Origin: Bradyrhizobium sp. B097
GTDB lineage: Bacteria > Pseudomonadota > Alphaproteobacteria > Rhizobiales > Xanthobacteraceae
DNA: 64,000 nt
Direction: 5' to 3'
Assembly (NCBI RefSeq): GCF_038957035.1
Contig: NZ_CP152412.1
Location: forward strand, 1,484,501-1,548,500
Both the position numbers and the translations under genes were made by a program. The notes beneath the pieces are model-generated. The model saw only the letters and a program-made list of their open reading frames with translations, had not been told where the DNA came from and searched no databases. Positions 26,832-36,215 of this stretch are shown one piece after another (the first letter of the stretch is position 1; each line of letters opens with the position of its first letter).

Positions 26832-28184
26832 TCACTTCGCTTTCAGGAAGTCGCCGACTTCGAGCAGCACGAACTCGTCGTCATCGGCCTTGTTCGGATC
26901 GCGGCTCGAGGAGAACGGCAGATTGTTGTCGTTGCCGACGATGATGCGGGTCTCGTCGACCCGGTCGACGTTCTCGATGGTGAAGAACGGGAAGGTGTAG
27001 ACGCCGTCGTTGAGCGGCTTGCGAGCCTTCTTGTTCGGATCGCGGGTCTTCATCAGGTCGATATAGGCGATCTTGCGCACCGGCTTGCCGACATTGGCGT
27101 CGGACAGCTCGATCTTGTAGACGCGCTTGAACTTGGCGAGGTCGGGGAAGCAGTTCTCGCCGCGCTGGCCTTGCGGGCAGGCCTTGTCGGCAGTGCCTTC
27201 GCCATTGTCGCGCTCGATCACGAGGCCCTGGGCCGGATCGATCATGTTGAAGTCGCCGATCGCATTGCCGTTCTGCTCGAACACATATTGCCAATAGCGA
27301 CCGGTGAACTTCTCCGCCGCGACGTCGAATTCGAGGATGCGCGAGGCTTCCTTGCCGTCGACCTTCTCCCAATCCTTCTTGTCGGCATCCCACAACGGGC
27401 CTTCGAGCAGGCCGTAGAGGAACTTGCCGTCCTTGGAGGAGGCAAAGCCCTCATAGCCCTTGGAGCGGCGCAGATTGACGTTGGTGTAGGTGGCGCCGGG
27501 CGCGCCGGGCGACTGCACGGCCCAGTGATCCGGCGAGCGTACCGGCTTGCCGTCGGCGACCGTCTCGAACACGGCGAGGATCTTGCCGGTCTTGTCGGCC
27601 TTGAGGATGTAGGGCCCGAACTCGTCGCCGATCCAGAAGGTGTCGTTGATGATCTGGAAGCCTTCGGTGTCGAAGTCGGCACCGGTGAGGTAGCGCTTGG
27701 CGGTGTCCTCATGCACGATACGGAACGGCACCTTCTTGTCGGGATCGTGCAGGAACACGGTCTCCTGACGCTCGATCTTGCCGTTCGCCCAATCCATCTT
27801 GTAGCGGTTCAGGTACAGCATCGAGTCCGCCGAGTTGTAGCGCGAGCCCATGCCGTTGTCGGTGATCACCCAGAACGAGCCGTCGGGCATCGCCTTGATG
27901 CCGGAATGTCCCTGCAGCGGCTGGCCCTTGAACGGCAGCGACACGCCGGTCGGCCGCTCGTAGGACTTGCCCATCACGGTGCCGATGGCGTCGACGCGCT
28001 TGCCGGTGGTGTACTTGCCCGATGTCTTCAAATCCGCCGGGGCATCGGCGGGGGCGTCGATGAAGCTCTCTGCCGGCATCACGGCATGTCCTGCCAGCGT
28101 CGCCGGGAATTCGCCCTCGCTTTGCGCGAACGCCGGTGTGGCGAGCAGGATCGAGGCGACGGAACAGAGCAGTGACAGGCGCAT
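26832..28184 (-). CDS. esterase-like phytase family protein
   Basis: A 450-residue exported protein with a cleavable signal peptide (MRLSLLCSVASILLATPAFA). It matches the esterase-like activity of phytase family (phytase-like domain): a beta-propeller-like protein with HSGIKAMPDGSFWVITDNGMGSR, EGFQIINDTFWIGDEFGPYI, SKGYEGFASSKDGKFLYGLLEG and EVGDFLKAK landmarks. Probable periplasmic phosphoesterase activity on organic phosphate, but not proven for this branch. Monocistronic; repeats follow it. Confidence 0.86.
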   Translation of the reverse strand: MRLSLLCSVASILLATPAFAQSEGEFPATLAGHAVMPAESFIDAPADAPADLKTSGKYTTGKRVDAIGTVMGKSYERPTGVSLPFKGQPLQGHSGIKAMPDGSFWVITDNGMGSRYNSADSMLYLNRYKMDWANGKIERQETVFLHDPDKKVPFRIVHEDTAKRYLTGADFDTEGFQIINDTFWIGDEFGPYILKADKTGKILAVFETVADGKPVRSPDHWAVQSPGAPGATYTNVNLRRSKGYEGFASSKDGKFLYGLLEGPLWDADKKDWEKVDGKEASRILEFDVAAEKFTGRYWQYVFEQNGNAIGDFNMIDPAQGLVIERDNGEGTADKACPQGQRGENCFPDLAKFKRVYKIELSDANVGKPVRKIAYIDLMKTRDPNKKARKPLNDGVYTFPFFTIENVDRVDETRIIVGNDNNLPFSSSRDPNKADDDEFVLLEVGDFLKAK

Positions 28185-28292
28185 GGTTGATCTCCCAAAG
28201 GATAAACGATGCGGTGTTCTCGGAGCCGCCTGTTACAGCCGGCTGACAGTTTTGTGAACCGCGGATGTTGCGATGGGATAAGCCTTGCGGCG

Positions 28293-29096
28293 TTACGTCG
28301 CCGTGCCCGCCGGCCGCATCGTCTGCGGCAGCAGGAAGGGCACGCCGCTCGCGGTGTAGTCGATCGTGGCGTCGATCTCGAAGATCTGCCTCAGCGTGTC
28401 GGCCTGCATCGCGGCGGCACGGTCGCCGTCGACGGCAAGCCGCCCGCGATGCAGCAGCAGGATGCGATCCGCGAACCGCATCGCGAGGTTGAGATCGTGC
28501 AGGATTGCGATCACGGCGGTGCCGCGCGCGGCGCGCCGCCGGGCGGTCTCGACCAGGTCGATCTGATGCCGCAAATCGAGGCTCGAGGTCGGCTCGTCCA
28601 GCAGCAACAGCCCCGGCCCATGCAGCGCCTCACCGCAGGCGAGCTGCACCAGCACGCGGGCGAAATGTGCGCGCTGCTGCTCGCCGCCGGACAGCGTCGG
28701 CAATTGCCTGAACCGGAAATGCGAAAGCCCAACCTCGTCCAGCGTGGCAGTGACCAGCGCCCGCGTCACCGCGCGCGGGCTCTCGCCGCCACCCATGCTG
28801 ACGATTTCCTCGACCGTGAACGGGAAGGTGACGTTGACGTGCTGCGACAGCATCGCACGGTGCTGCGCCAGCGCGCGCGGACCATAGGCGTCGAGGTCGC
28901 GCTGCCTGAGCCGGATCGTTCCGCGCGACGGACGGAGATCGCCCGACAGCATCCGCAGCAGGGTCGATTTGCCGGCGCCGTTGGGACCCACGATCGCGAC
29001 CATCTCGCCGGCGCCGATCTGCAGCGAGGCCGTATCGACCAGCGTGGCGCCGCCGATTGTCATCGATACCGACTGCGCTTCCAGCAGCGCGCTCAC
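28293..29096 (-). CDS. hmuV: heme ABC transporter ATP-binding protein
   Basis: The ATPase subunit of the heme importer HmuTUV. The 267-residue protein has Walker A GPNGAGKST (37-45), the Q-loop region, the LSGGEQ signature (135-140), Walker B LLLLDEPT (163-170) and the His switch AILHDLNLA. The GTG start at 29096 overlaps the hmuU stop as GTGA, so translation is coupled. It drives import of heme from HmuT through HmuU at the cytoplasmic face of the inner membrane. Confidence 0.95.
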   Translation of the reverse strand: MSALLEAQSVSMTIGGATLVDTASLQIGAGEMVAIVGPNGAGKSTLLRMLSGDLRPSRGTIRLRQRDLDAYGPRALAQHRAMLSQHVNVTFPFTVEEIVSMGGGESPRAVTRALVTATLDEVGLSHFRFRQLPTLSGGEQQRAHFARVLVQLACGEALHGPGLLLLDEPTSSLDLRHQIDLVETARRRAARGTAVIAILHDLNLAMRFADRILLLHRGRLAVDGDRAAAMQADTLRQIFEIDATIDYTASGVPFLLPQTMRPAGTAT

Positions 29097-30193
29097 AGCG
29101 ACACCAGGGAGCGCCGGCGCAGCAGCATGGCGAGGAAGAACGGCGCGCCGATCGCCGCGGTCAGGATGCCGATCGGCATTTCCGCGGGGGCGACGATGGT
29201 GCGCGCCACCGTGTCGGCCCCGACCAACAGGATGGCGCCGAGCAATGCGGAGGCCGGCAGCAGCAGGCGATGCCCGGGTCCGATCACCAGCCGCAGCAGA
29301 TGCGGCACCACGATGCCGACGAAGCCGACAACACCGCAGACCGAAACCGCGACCCCGGTCATTGCCGATACCAGCACGATCGAAATCCGCTTCAGCCGTT
29401 CGACATCGACGCCGCTGTGGAATGCCTCGGCCTCGCCGAGCACCAGCACGTCGAGCCCGCGCGCGATCCAGAGGCAGGCGATCAGGGCAATGGCCAGCAC
29501 CGGCGCCAGCGCTGTGAGCTTGGTCCAGGTCGCGCCGCTCAGCGAGCCCAGCATCCAGAAGGTGATGTCGCGCAGCTGGCGGTCGTCTGCGACGAAGACT
29601 AGGAGCCCGATGCCGGCATTGGCGATCGCGGCAATCGCAAGTCCGGCGAGCAGGAAGATCGCAATCGAGGTCCGGCCGCCGCGGCTCGCTATGCCATAGA
29701 GCAGGATGGTCGTGATCAGCGAACCGGCGAAGGCCGCGAGCGGCAGCAATTGATGTTGCAGGAAGCGCAGGCTCTCGCCGAGCTGGCTGTCGGTGAACAC
29801 GATCGCCGCTGCGGCAGCAAGCGCGCCGCCGGACGAGACGCCGACCAGCGCGGGATCGGCGAGGGGGTTGCGGAACAGGCCCTGCATGATCGTGCCTGAT
29901 ACGGCAAGGAGTCCGCCGACCATCGCAGCCGCCGCGATCCGCGGGATGCGGATCGACCACACCACGAGCTGGTCGCGCGCGAGCAGCGGGTTGGCCACGC
30001 CGTCGGCCCATAGGCCGAGCGCGGCGGGAAGCCGTGCCACTGGGATACCCGCAGCCCCGACCGTCAGGGCGACCAGGGCGGTCCCCGCGAGCGCCGCAAG
30101 CAGGCAGAGCAGGGTGAGTGGCGCCGCCGGCCGCAGCGACATGCCGGCGCGCCGTTGCTTCGCACGCGCGCGGCGTTCGGCCAGCACGCTCAT
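29093..30193 (-). CDS. hmuU: heme ABC transporter permease
   Basis: A 366-residue FecCD/BtuC-type permease with about ten membrane spans that forms the heme channel in the inner membrane. Landmarks are WSIRIPRIAAAAMVGG near the start, GTIMQGLFRNPLADPALVG, FWMLGSLSGATW, the ATPase-coupling GFVGIVVPHLLRLVIGPGH and the C-terminal IGAPFFLAMLLRRR. Its start overlaps the hmuT stop by 4 bp (ATGA type), and its stop overlaps the hmuV start. Part of the hmuPTUV transcript. Confidence 0.94.
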   Translation of the reverse strand: MSVLAERRARAKQRRAGMSLRPAAPLTLLCLLAALAGTALVALTVGAAGIPVARLPAALGLWADGVANPLLARDQLVVWSIRIPRIAAAAMVGGLLAVSGTIMQGLFRNPLADPALVGVSSGGALAAAAAIVFTDSQLGESLRFLQHQLLPLAAFAGSLITTILLYGIASRGGRTSIAIFLLAGLAIAAIANAGIGLLVFVADDRQLRDITFWMLGSLSGATWTKLTALAPVLAIALIACLWIARGLDVLVLGEAEAFHSGVDVERLKRISIVLVSAMTGVAVSVCGVVGFVGIVVPHLLRLVIGPGHRLLLPASALLGAILLVGADTVARTIVAPAEMPIGILTAAIGAPFFLAMLLRRRSLVSL

Positions 30194-31152
30194 TGCCGGC
30201 AGTTCGCGGTCAGCGCCGCCGGCTTGAAGGTGGCGGCCTCCGGCGCCAGCGCCGGATAGAGCTTGACCGAGAGGTCGCGTGCCGCGGCCGCGGTGCGCGG
30301 CCCGAAGCCGAGCAAATAAAGCCCCTCCATCGAGATGAAGGCCTTGTTGGTGCCGACCGATGTCAGCGCGAAGGCCGGATGCGTGAACACGGCCTCCGAT
30401 GTCAGCGAGTCCTTGCCGCGATCGATCGAAAGCACGACATCGGGTTTGGCCGCCACGATGGCTTCGTCGTTGACCGGCTTGTAGCCGTCGTAACCGTCGA
30501 TCGCGTTGACACCGCCGGCGAGCTGGATGATCTCGTCCGCGGCGGTCTTGTGGCCCGCGGCCAACGCCCGGCCGTTCAGGAGCGACATCACGAACATCAC
30601 GCGCACCGGTTTTGTCACTTTGGCGCGCAGTGTGCGCAGTTGCGCGAGGTCACTCTCCACCGCTGTGGCGAGGCAAGCGGCGCGCGGGTCGGCGCCCATG
30701 GCATGGCCCACAAGTTTGATCTTCTCGACCAGTCCGGCCTCCGAGAACGTCTCCGGCACCAGCACCAGCGGCACCTTGGCCGCTTCCAGCACGTCCATGG
30801 TCTCCTTCGGCCCGGAGCCCTGTACCGCGAGCACCAGCGATGGGTGCAGGCCGAGCACACCCTCCGGCGACAGCTGGCGCATGTAGCCGACGTCGGGCTT
30901 CTCCCGCAGCGCGGACGGCGGGTAGAGACTGGTCGCATCGACGCCGGCGATGCGGTCCTCGAAGCCGAGCGCATAGAGGATCTCGGTAATCGCGCCGCCG
31001 ATCGAGACGATCCGCGTGGGATCGTCGATCACGACGTCGCGGTCGCGTGCGTCGTGCACGGTGATGCCCTCGGCGGTTGCCGCGCCGATCGGCAGCAGAC
31101 AGGAGAGCGCGAGCAGAGCGAGCGTGCGACAAATTGTCATTGGAGCCGTCAC
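30190..31152 (-). CDS. hmuT: heme ABC transporter periplasmic binding protein
   Basis: The 320-residue periplasmic heme-binding protein that hands heme to HmuUV. It starts with a signal peptide ending IGAATAEG, and has the TroA-fold opening RIVSIGGAITEILYALGFEDRIAGVD with PPSALREKPDVGYMRQLSPEGVL, typical of HmuT. The GTG at 31152 overlaps the hmuP stop in GTGA, matching the coupled style of the operon; ATG at 31140 is an alternative. Third step of heme uptake after HmuR. Confidence 0.93.
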   Translation of the reverse strand: MTAPMTICRTLALLALSCLLPIGAATAEGITVHDARDRDVVIDDPTRIVSIGGAITEILYALGFEDRIAGVDATSLYPPSALREKPDVGYMRQLSPEGVLGLHPSLVLAVQGSGPKETMDVLEAAKVPLVLVPETFSEAGLVEKIKLVGHAMGADPRAACLATAVESDLAQLRTLRAKVTKPVRVMFVMSLLNGRALAAGHKTAADEIIQLAGGVNAIDGYDGYKPVNDEAIVAAKPDVVLSIDRGKDSLTSEAVFTHPAFALTSVGTNKAFISMEGLYLLGFGPRTAAAARDLSVKLYPALAPEAATFKPAALTANCRQ

Positions 31153-31355
31153 TTGGTCAGGATCAGCTTGTTCTGCGAGGTCAACCGCAAGCGGTAATGC
31201 TCTTCGCCATGCACGATGATGATCTCGCGCTCAGCCGAGAACAGGTCGCGGCTGTCAAGGCGATTCCCGTGCATGACGAGCGTTTTGGCGGCGTCAGACG
31301 CGGATGCGGCGTGTTTTCCCGCCGCGCCGATGTTGTCTCCGGAAGGTGCCGACAT
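31149..31355 (-). CDS. hmuP: hemin uptake protein HemP/HmuP
   Basis: A 68-residue protein of the HemP/HmuP family. The conserved C-terminal core RLDSRDLFSAEREIIIVH followed by GEEHYRLRLTSQNKLILTK is diagnostic. In Bradyrhizobium HmuP acts with Irr as a co-activator of hmuR. The N-terminal part before MHGNRLDSRD is variable, and a shorter start at that Met is possible. The stop overlaps the hmuT start. First gene of the leftward heme operon. Confidence 0.88.
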   Translation of the reverse strand: MSAPSGDNIGAAGKHAASASDAAKTLVMHGNRLDSRDLFSAEREIIIVHGEEHYRLRLTSQNKLILTK

Positions 31356-31395
31356 GCTCGTGGTGCTGCGCCTACGAAATCTTCAAATGATGCTT

Positions 31396-31407
31396 GCTTG
31401 TACAAGC
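31396..31407. promoter_or_regulatory. 12-bp palindrome in the hmuP-hmuR intergenic region
   Basis: Perfect palindrome GCTTGTACAAGC between the divergent hmuP and hmuR genes. Could be an operator half of iron control, but no known consensus matches closely. Confidence 0.4.
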
Positions 31408-31435
31408 GGGCGAAGGCGCATTCCAACGGCTGCAC

Positions 31436-31452
31436 TTTACAATCGATGTAAA
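31436..31452. promoter_or_regulatory. ICE-like iron control palindrome
   Basis: TTTACAATCGATGTAAA, with 6-bp arms TTTACA and TGTAAA, between hmuP and hmuR. The Irr-bound iron control element of Bradyrhizobium is a 17-bp palindrome of the form TTTAGAA-N3-TTCTAAA; this has the same size and the same outer TTTA and TAAA, but different inner bases. Irr or HmuP binding is an inference. Confidence 0.55.
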
Positions 31453-31606
31453 CAGCGCCGCCGCATTCTTGACCGTTTTGTTGCCGGCTCGTAACCAATC
31501 ATCACTCGATGCGAGCTTGTGGCTTGCATCGCAACGTAGCCAGCAAGCCGCTCCGTGGAGCGCACGCCAGCCAAACCAGAAATGCGATGATCGGGCTGGG
31601 GCTAGA

Positions 31607-33955
31607 ATGGCTGACGGGGCTAGGGTTTCGCGCGCCTTGATTTTGGGTGCGTCGGTGTTTTCATGTTCGGCGGCGCTGCCGGCAAACGGCTTGGCGCAAA
31701 CGGCCGATCCGTCGGCTGCGCGTCCCGCGACCGAACGGCCGAAGCAGGTCGAGCGCAAGCCAAGGCCCGCGGCCAACCCGCAGGCGGCGGCGTCGCCTGC
31801 GATGAATGCGCGTGCGCAGATCGGCGCGGTGCCGGTGCAATCGCTCGACACCATCACGGCTGTCGCATCCAAGACCGAAGAGCGCGCGATCGACGCGCTG
31901 GCGCCGGTCAGCTCCGTCACGCTGGAGAAGATTCAGGGCCTGCAGCCGAACCGGCTGTCCGACATTTTCTATAACGTGCCCGGCGTCTCGTTCCAGGAGC
32001 GCGGCGACGATCCGGCGACGGTCATCAACATCCGCGGCCTGCAGGACTTCGGCCGCGTCGCTGTGGTGGTCGACGGCGCGCGGCAGAACTATCAACGCAC
32101 CGGCCACAACGCCAACGGCTCGTTCTTCCTCGATCCCGAATTGATCGGCGGCGTCGACGTGGTGCGCGGCCCGACCGCGAATATCTACGGCTCCGGTGCG
32201 ATCGGCGGCGTGGTCTCGTTCCGCACCAAGGACATCGATGACGTGGTGCGTCCCGGCGAGCGCTGGGGCGTCGACATGTCGGGGTCCTACGGCAGCAACA
32301 AGGACCGCGGCATGGGTTCGGTGTTCGGCGGCGTGCGCGCCGATCCGAATGTCGATGTGTTCGGCGGCGCGGTCTACCGCACCCAGGGCAACTACAAGGA
32401 CGGCGCGGGCACCGAGATCGGCAACACCGGCAACGATATCGCGGCCGGCCTGATGAAGGTGACGATCCGTCCGGCCGAAGGCCACGAGTTCAAGATCGGC
32501 GGCGTCTTCCAGGACTACCAGTACAATATCGGTCAGCAAAACCGCGGCCCGACCACGACGGCGGCGCCGCTGGCCGCGATCGCGGGCTCCTCGGTCTACG
32601 CTTCCGATGCAAGGAACTACACGGGTACGCTGAGCTGGCGCTATTCCAAGCCCGACGACACGCTGTTCGACTGGAATATCTCGGTCTACGGCAACCGCAC
32701 CGACAACGACCAGGTCAAGACCTACAACAACCGCATCACGTCAGGCGGCGGCGTCTGCACGCTCGCCAATCCCGGCAACAACATCTCCGGCTGCGTCGGC
32801 GACAAGCGCGGTTACTCGCTCGACACCGTCGGCCTCGACGTCAACAACACCTCGCGCTTCAATTTCGGCGACTGGCGCAACGCCGTGACCTACGGCTTCG
32901 ACGCCTTCCGCGACGATGTCGAGACCTTCGACTCCCGCGGCAACTCCAACATCACGACGCCCGGCGGCCAGCGCACGGTGTCCGGCGGCTTCGTGCAGTT
33001 GAAGCAGAACTATTCGACCTGGCTTGAGCTCGTCAGTGCGGTCCGCTACGATCATTACGAGCTCACCTCGATCAACACCACGACCAGCGGCGACCGGCTG
33101 TCGCCGAAGATCACGGTCGGCGTCACGCCGGTGGCCGGCTTCACGCCCTATGTGAGCTATGCCGAAGGCTATCGCGCGCCGTCGATCACCGAGACCCTGA
33201 TCTCGGGCGGCCACGCCACCGGCGGCGGCCCGGCGCTGTTCAACTGCCCCGACGGCACCAGCGGCCTGTTCTGCTTCCTGCCCAATGCGACGCTGCGGCC
33301 CGAGGTCGGCAAGAACAAGGAAGCCGGCATCAATCTGAAGTATGACGGCATCTTCACCGCGAACGATTCATTCCGCGGCAAGATCAACGTGTTCCAGAAC
33401 GACGTCGATGGCTATATCGACCTCGTTCCGTCGGCGCCGACCCTGACGCCGTTCGGACGCTTCAGCCAGTTCTACCAGTACCAGAACATCGCCCATGCCC
33501 GCATCGAGGGCTTCGAGCTGGAGACGATGTATGACGCAGGCGACTGGTTCCTCGGTGTCGCCGGCCACCTGATGCGCGGCCGGAACACCGGGACCAATGT
33601 GGGGCTCGCCACCATCACGCCGCGCAAGGTGACGACGACGGGCGGCGTGCGCCTGCTCGACCGCACGCTGATCATTGCCGCGCAATGGTCCTCGTTCGGC
33701 GCGAACAACGATTTGCCGGCGGGCTATCTACCGTCGACCGGCTACGAGCTGGTCAACCTCTATCTGACCTGGAACGCCACCAAGGACATCACCTTCACGG
33801 CGTCGGTCGACAATCTCTTGAACCAGTACTACCGGCCCTATGCGATCCCGGGCTCCTCGAGCGACGGCACGACGCAGAACGACGTGCTGTTCTCGAGCCC
33901 CGGCCCGGGCACCGTCTACAAGGCCGGGCTCAGGATTCACCTAGGTGGAGCGTAA
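31607..33955 (+). CDS. hmuR: TonB-dependent heme/hemoglobin receptor
   Basis: A 782-residue outer-membrane receptor that takes up heme using TonB-ExbBD energy. It has a signal peptide (ALILGASVFSCSAALPANGLAQ), a plug domain with NVPGVSFQERGDDPATVINIRGLQDFGRVAV and VRGPTANIYGSGAIGGVV, then the barrel with the heme-receptor landmark YAEGYRAPSITE (FRAP-like) and the C-terminal DNLLNQYYRPY plus KAGLRIHL strands. The start is the ATG at 31607; the frame is open upstream to 31394 without a sensible N-terminus. Divergent from hmuP. Confidence 0.92.
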   Translation: MADGARVSRALILGASVFSCSAALPANGLAQTADPSAARPATERPKQVERKPRPAANPQAAASPAMNARAQIGAVPVQSLDTITAVASKTEERAIDALAPVSSVTLEKIQGLQPNRLSDIFYNVPGVSFQERGDDPATVINIRGLQDFGRVAVVVDGARQNYQRTGHNANGSFFLDPELIGGVDVVRGPTANIYGSGAIGGVVSFRTKDIDDVVRPGERWGVDMSGSYGSNKDRGMGSVFGGVRADPNVDVFGGAVYRTQGNYKDGAGTEIGNTGNDIAAGLMKVTIRPAEGHEFKIGGVFQDYQYNIGQQNRGPTTTAAPLAAIAGSSVYASDARNYTGTLSWRYSKPDDTLFDWNISVYGNRTDNDQVKTYNNRITSGGGVCTLANPGNNISGCVGDKRGYSLDTVGLDVNNTSRFNFGDWRNAVTYGFDAFRDDVETFDSRGNSNITTPGGQRTVSGGFVQLKQNYSTWLELVSAVRYDHYELTSINTTTSGDRLSPKITVGVTPVAGFTPYVSYAEGYRAPSITETLISGGHATGGGPALFNCPDGTSGLFCFLPNATLRPEVGKNKEAGINLKYDGIFTANDSFRGKINVFQNDVDGYIDLVPSAPTLTPFGRFSQFYQYQNIAHARIEGFELETMYDAGDWFLGVAGHLMRGRNTGTNVGLATITPRKVTTTGGVRLLDRTLIIAAQWSSFGANNDLPAGYLPSTGYELVNLYLTWNATKDITFTASVDNLLNQYYRPYAIPGSSSDGTTQNDVLFSSPGPGTVYKAGLRIHLGGA

Positions 33956-34095
33956 CGCGACGAGCCGATCATTCCATCCAGGTTGCTCCGGCCGCGCTGG
34001 TGCCCCCAGCGCGGCTTTGGCGCATTCATGATATCAACGAGATCAACCGGCAGGATCGCCCGCGGGCATCCGCCGTCAAACAGGAGAAGGCTTTC

Positions 34096-34428
34096 ATGTT
34101 CATCGCAATGAACCGGTTTCAGGTGATCAAGGGCAAGGAACAGGCGTTCGAGACGGTCTGGAAGACCCGCGAATCCTATCTCGGCGATCTGCCCGGATTC
34201 ATCGAGTTTCACCTGGTGAAGGGCCCCGAGGCCGAGGACCACACGCTCTATGCGACCCATACGGTGTGGGCCAGCAAGGCGGCATTCGAGGACTGGACCA
34301 AGTCGGAGGCGTTCCGCCGCGCCCATTCCCGCGCCGGCAACGAGACCGGCGGCAGCCTCTATCTCGGCCATCCGAGATTCGAAGGCTTTGAGGTGCTGAT
34401 CACCGAGCGCGCCAAGAGCCCGGCGTGA
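34096..34428 (+). CDS. hmuQ: heme-degrading monooxygenase (IsdG/HmuQ type)
   Basis: A 110-residue antibiotic-biosynthesis-monooxygenase fold protein. It carries Asn6, Trp67 and His77, which match the catalytic Asn-Trp-His set of IsdG-type heme oxygenases (family knowledge), so it should open the heme ring in the cytoplasm and release iron. Bradyrhizobium japonicum has two such enzymes, HmuQ and HmuD, and which one this is cannot be settled here. GAGAAGG precedes the ATG at 34096. It is co-transcribed with hmuR and hutX. Confidence 0.86.
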   Translation: MFIAMNRFQVIKGKEQAFETVWKTRESYLGDLPGFIEFHLVKGPEAEDHTLYATHTVWASKAAFEDWTKSEAFRRAHSRAGNETGGSLYLGHPRFEGFEVLITERAKSPA

Positions 34429-34949
34429 CGGAGGCGGCCGTGCAGAACGCGGAGCCTGCCGGGTTGAAGGCCTATATGGCCGACAATCCCGGCGCAGTCA
34501 TCGAGGACGTCGCGCGCGAGCGCAAGGTGACGCCGCGCGCGGTGCTCGAGGCGCTGCCGGGCGGCATGGTGCGGATCGGCGCCGCCGAGTTCGCCGCCGC
34601 GATGCAGGACATCGCGGAGTGGGGCGAGGTGACGCTGATCGTCCACACCGATGATGCGATCTTCGAGTTCACCGGCGCCATTCCGAAAGGCGAAATGGGC
34701 CGCGGCTATTTCAACCTGATGCAGCCGAAGGGCCTGCACGGCCACCTCAGGCATGAGCGCTGTGCGGCGATCGCGTTCGTCGAGCGGCCGTTCATGGGCA
34801 AGGTGTCGGCCTTCATCGCTTTCATCAATCTTGACGGCGGCATCATGTTCAAGGTGTTCGTCGGCCGTGACGAGACGCGCGCGTTGCGCGGCGACCAGCT
34901 GGCGCGCTTCCACGCGCTGGCGGACCGCCTCGCGCCGAAGGCGGGCTGA
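34425..34949 (+). CDS. hutX: heme utilisation cytosolic carrier protein HutX
   Basis: A 174-residue HutX/HuvX family protein, a cytosolic heme carrier that hands heme to degradation enzymes. Landmarks are PGAVIEDVARERKVTPRAVLEALPG, EWGEVTLIVHTDDAIFEFTGAIPKGEMGRGYFNL and the GLHGHLRHERC segment. It starts at GTG 34425, overlapping the stop of the preceding monooxygenase gene by 4 bp (GTGA), so translation is coupled. Consistent with shared heme handling. Confidence 0.9.
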   Translation: MTEAAVQNAEPAGLKAYMADNPGAVIEDVARERKVTPRAVLEALPGGMVRIGAAEFAAAMQDIAEWGEVTLIVHTDDAIFEFTGAIPKGEMGRGYFNLMQPKGLHGHLRHERCAAIAFVERPFMGKVSAFIAFINLDGGIMFKVFVGRDETRALRGDQLARFHALADRLAPKAG

Positions 34950-34974
34950 GACCGACGAAGGACGGGAGGCGACT

Positions 34975-35760
<786 letters not shown>

Positions 35761-35763
35761 GCG

Positions 35764-36210
35764 ATGGGCGCGAAGCTTGGCACTGGCGGTGCGTTCGGCG
35801 GCCGGCGTCGCGGCGAGGACGACCTGGTCGAGGCGCATGAGATCAACGTCACGCCGTTCATCGACGTGATGTTGGTGCTGCTGATCATTTTCATGGTGGC
35901 GGCGCCGCTCGCGACCGTCGATCTCGGCGTCGACCTGCCGGCCTCGACCGCGGAGCCGCAGCCGCGGCCGGACAAGCCGGTGTTCGTCACGGTGAAATCA
36001 GACCTCTCGGTCGCCGTCGGCGAGGATTTGATCGCGCGTGATGCGCTGACTGCGACCCTCGACGGCGCGACGCAAGGCAGGAAGGACGAGCGCATCTTCC
36101 TGCGTGCCGACAAGGCGGTCAGCTATGGCGACCTGATGGAGGTGATGAACCTGCTGCGCAATGCCGGCTATCTCAAGATCGCGCTGGTCGGCCTCGACGG
36201 ACGAAGCTGA
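35764..36210 (+). CDS. exbD: TonB-system protein ExbD
   Basis: A 148-residue single-pass protein: the sequence EINVTPFIDVMLVLLIIFMVAAP contains the TM segment with the proton-conducting Asp (PFIDVMLVLL), and the periplasmic part contains ERIFLRADKAVSYGDLMEVMNLLRNAGYLKIALV, as in ExbD/TolR. It begins 3 bp after the exbB stop and is followed 5 bp later by tonB. Confidence 0.94.
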   Translation: MGAKLGTGGAFGGRRRGEDDLVEAHEINVTPFIDVMLVLLIIFMVAAPLATVDLGVDLPASTAEPQPRPDKPVFVTVKSDLSVAVGEDLIARDALTATLDGATQGRKDERIFLRADKAVSYGDLMEVMNLLRNAGYLKIALVGLDGRS

Positions 36211-36215
36211 TTTCG

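Noticed and set aside
28209..29699. 496-codon plus-strand frame over hmuV and hmuU
   Set aside because: Antisense of two well-identified transport genes.
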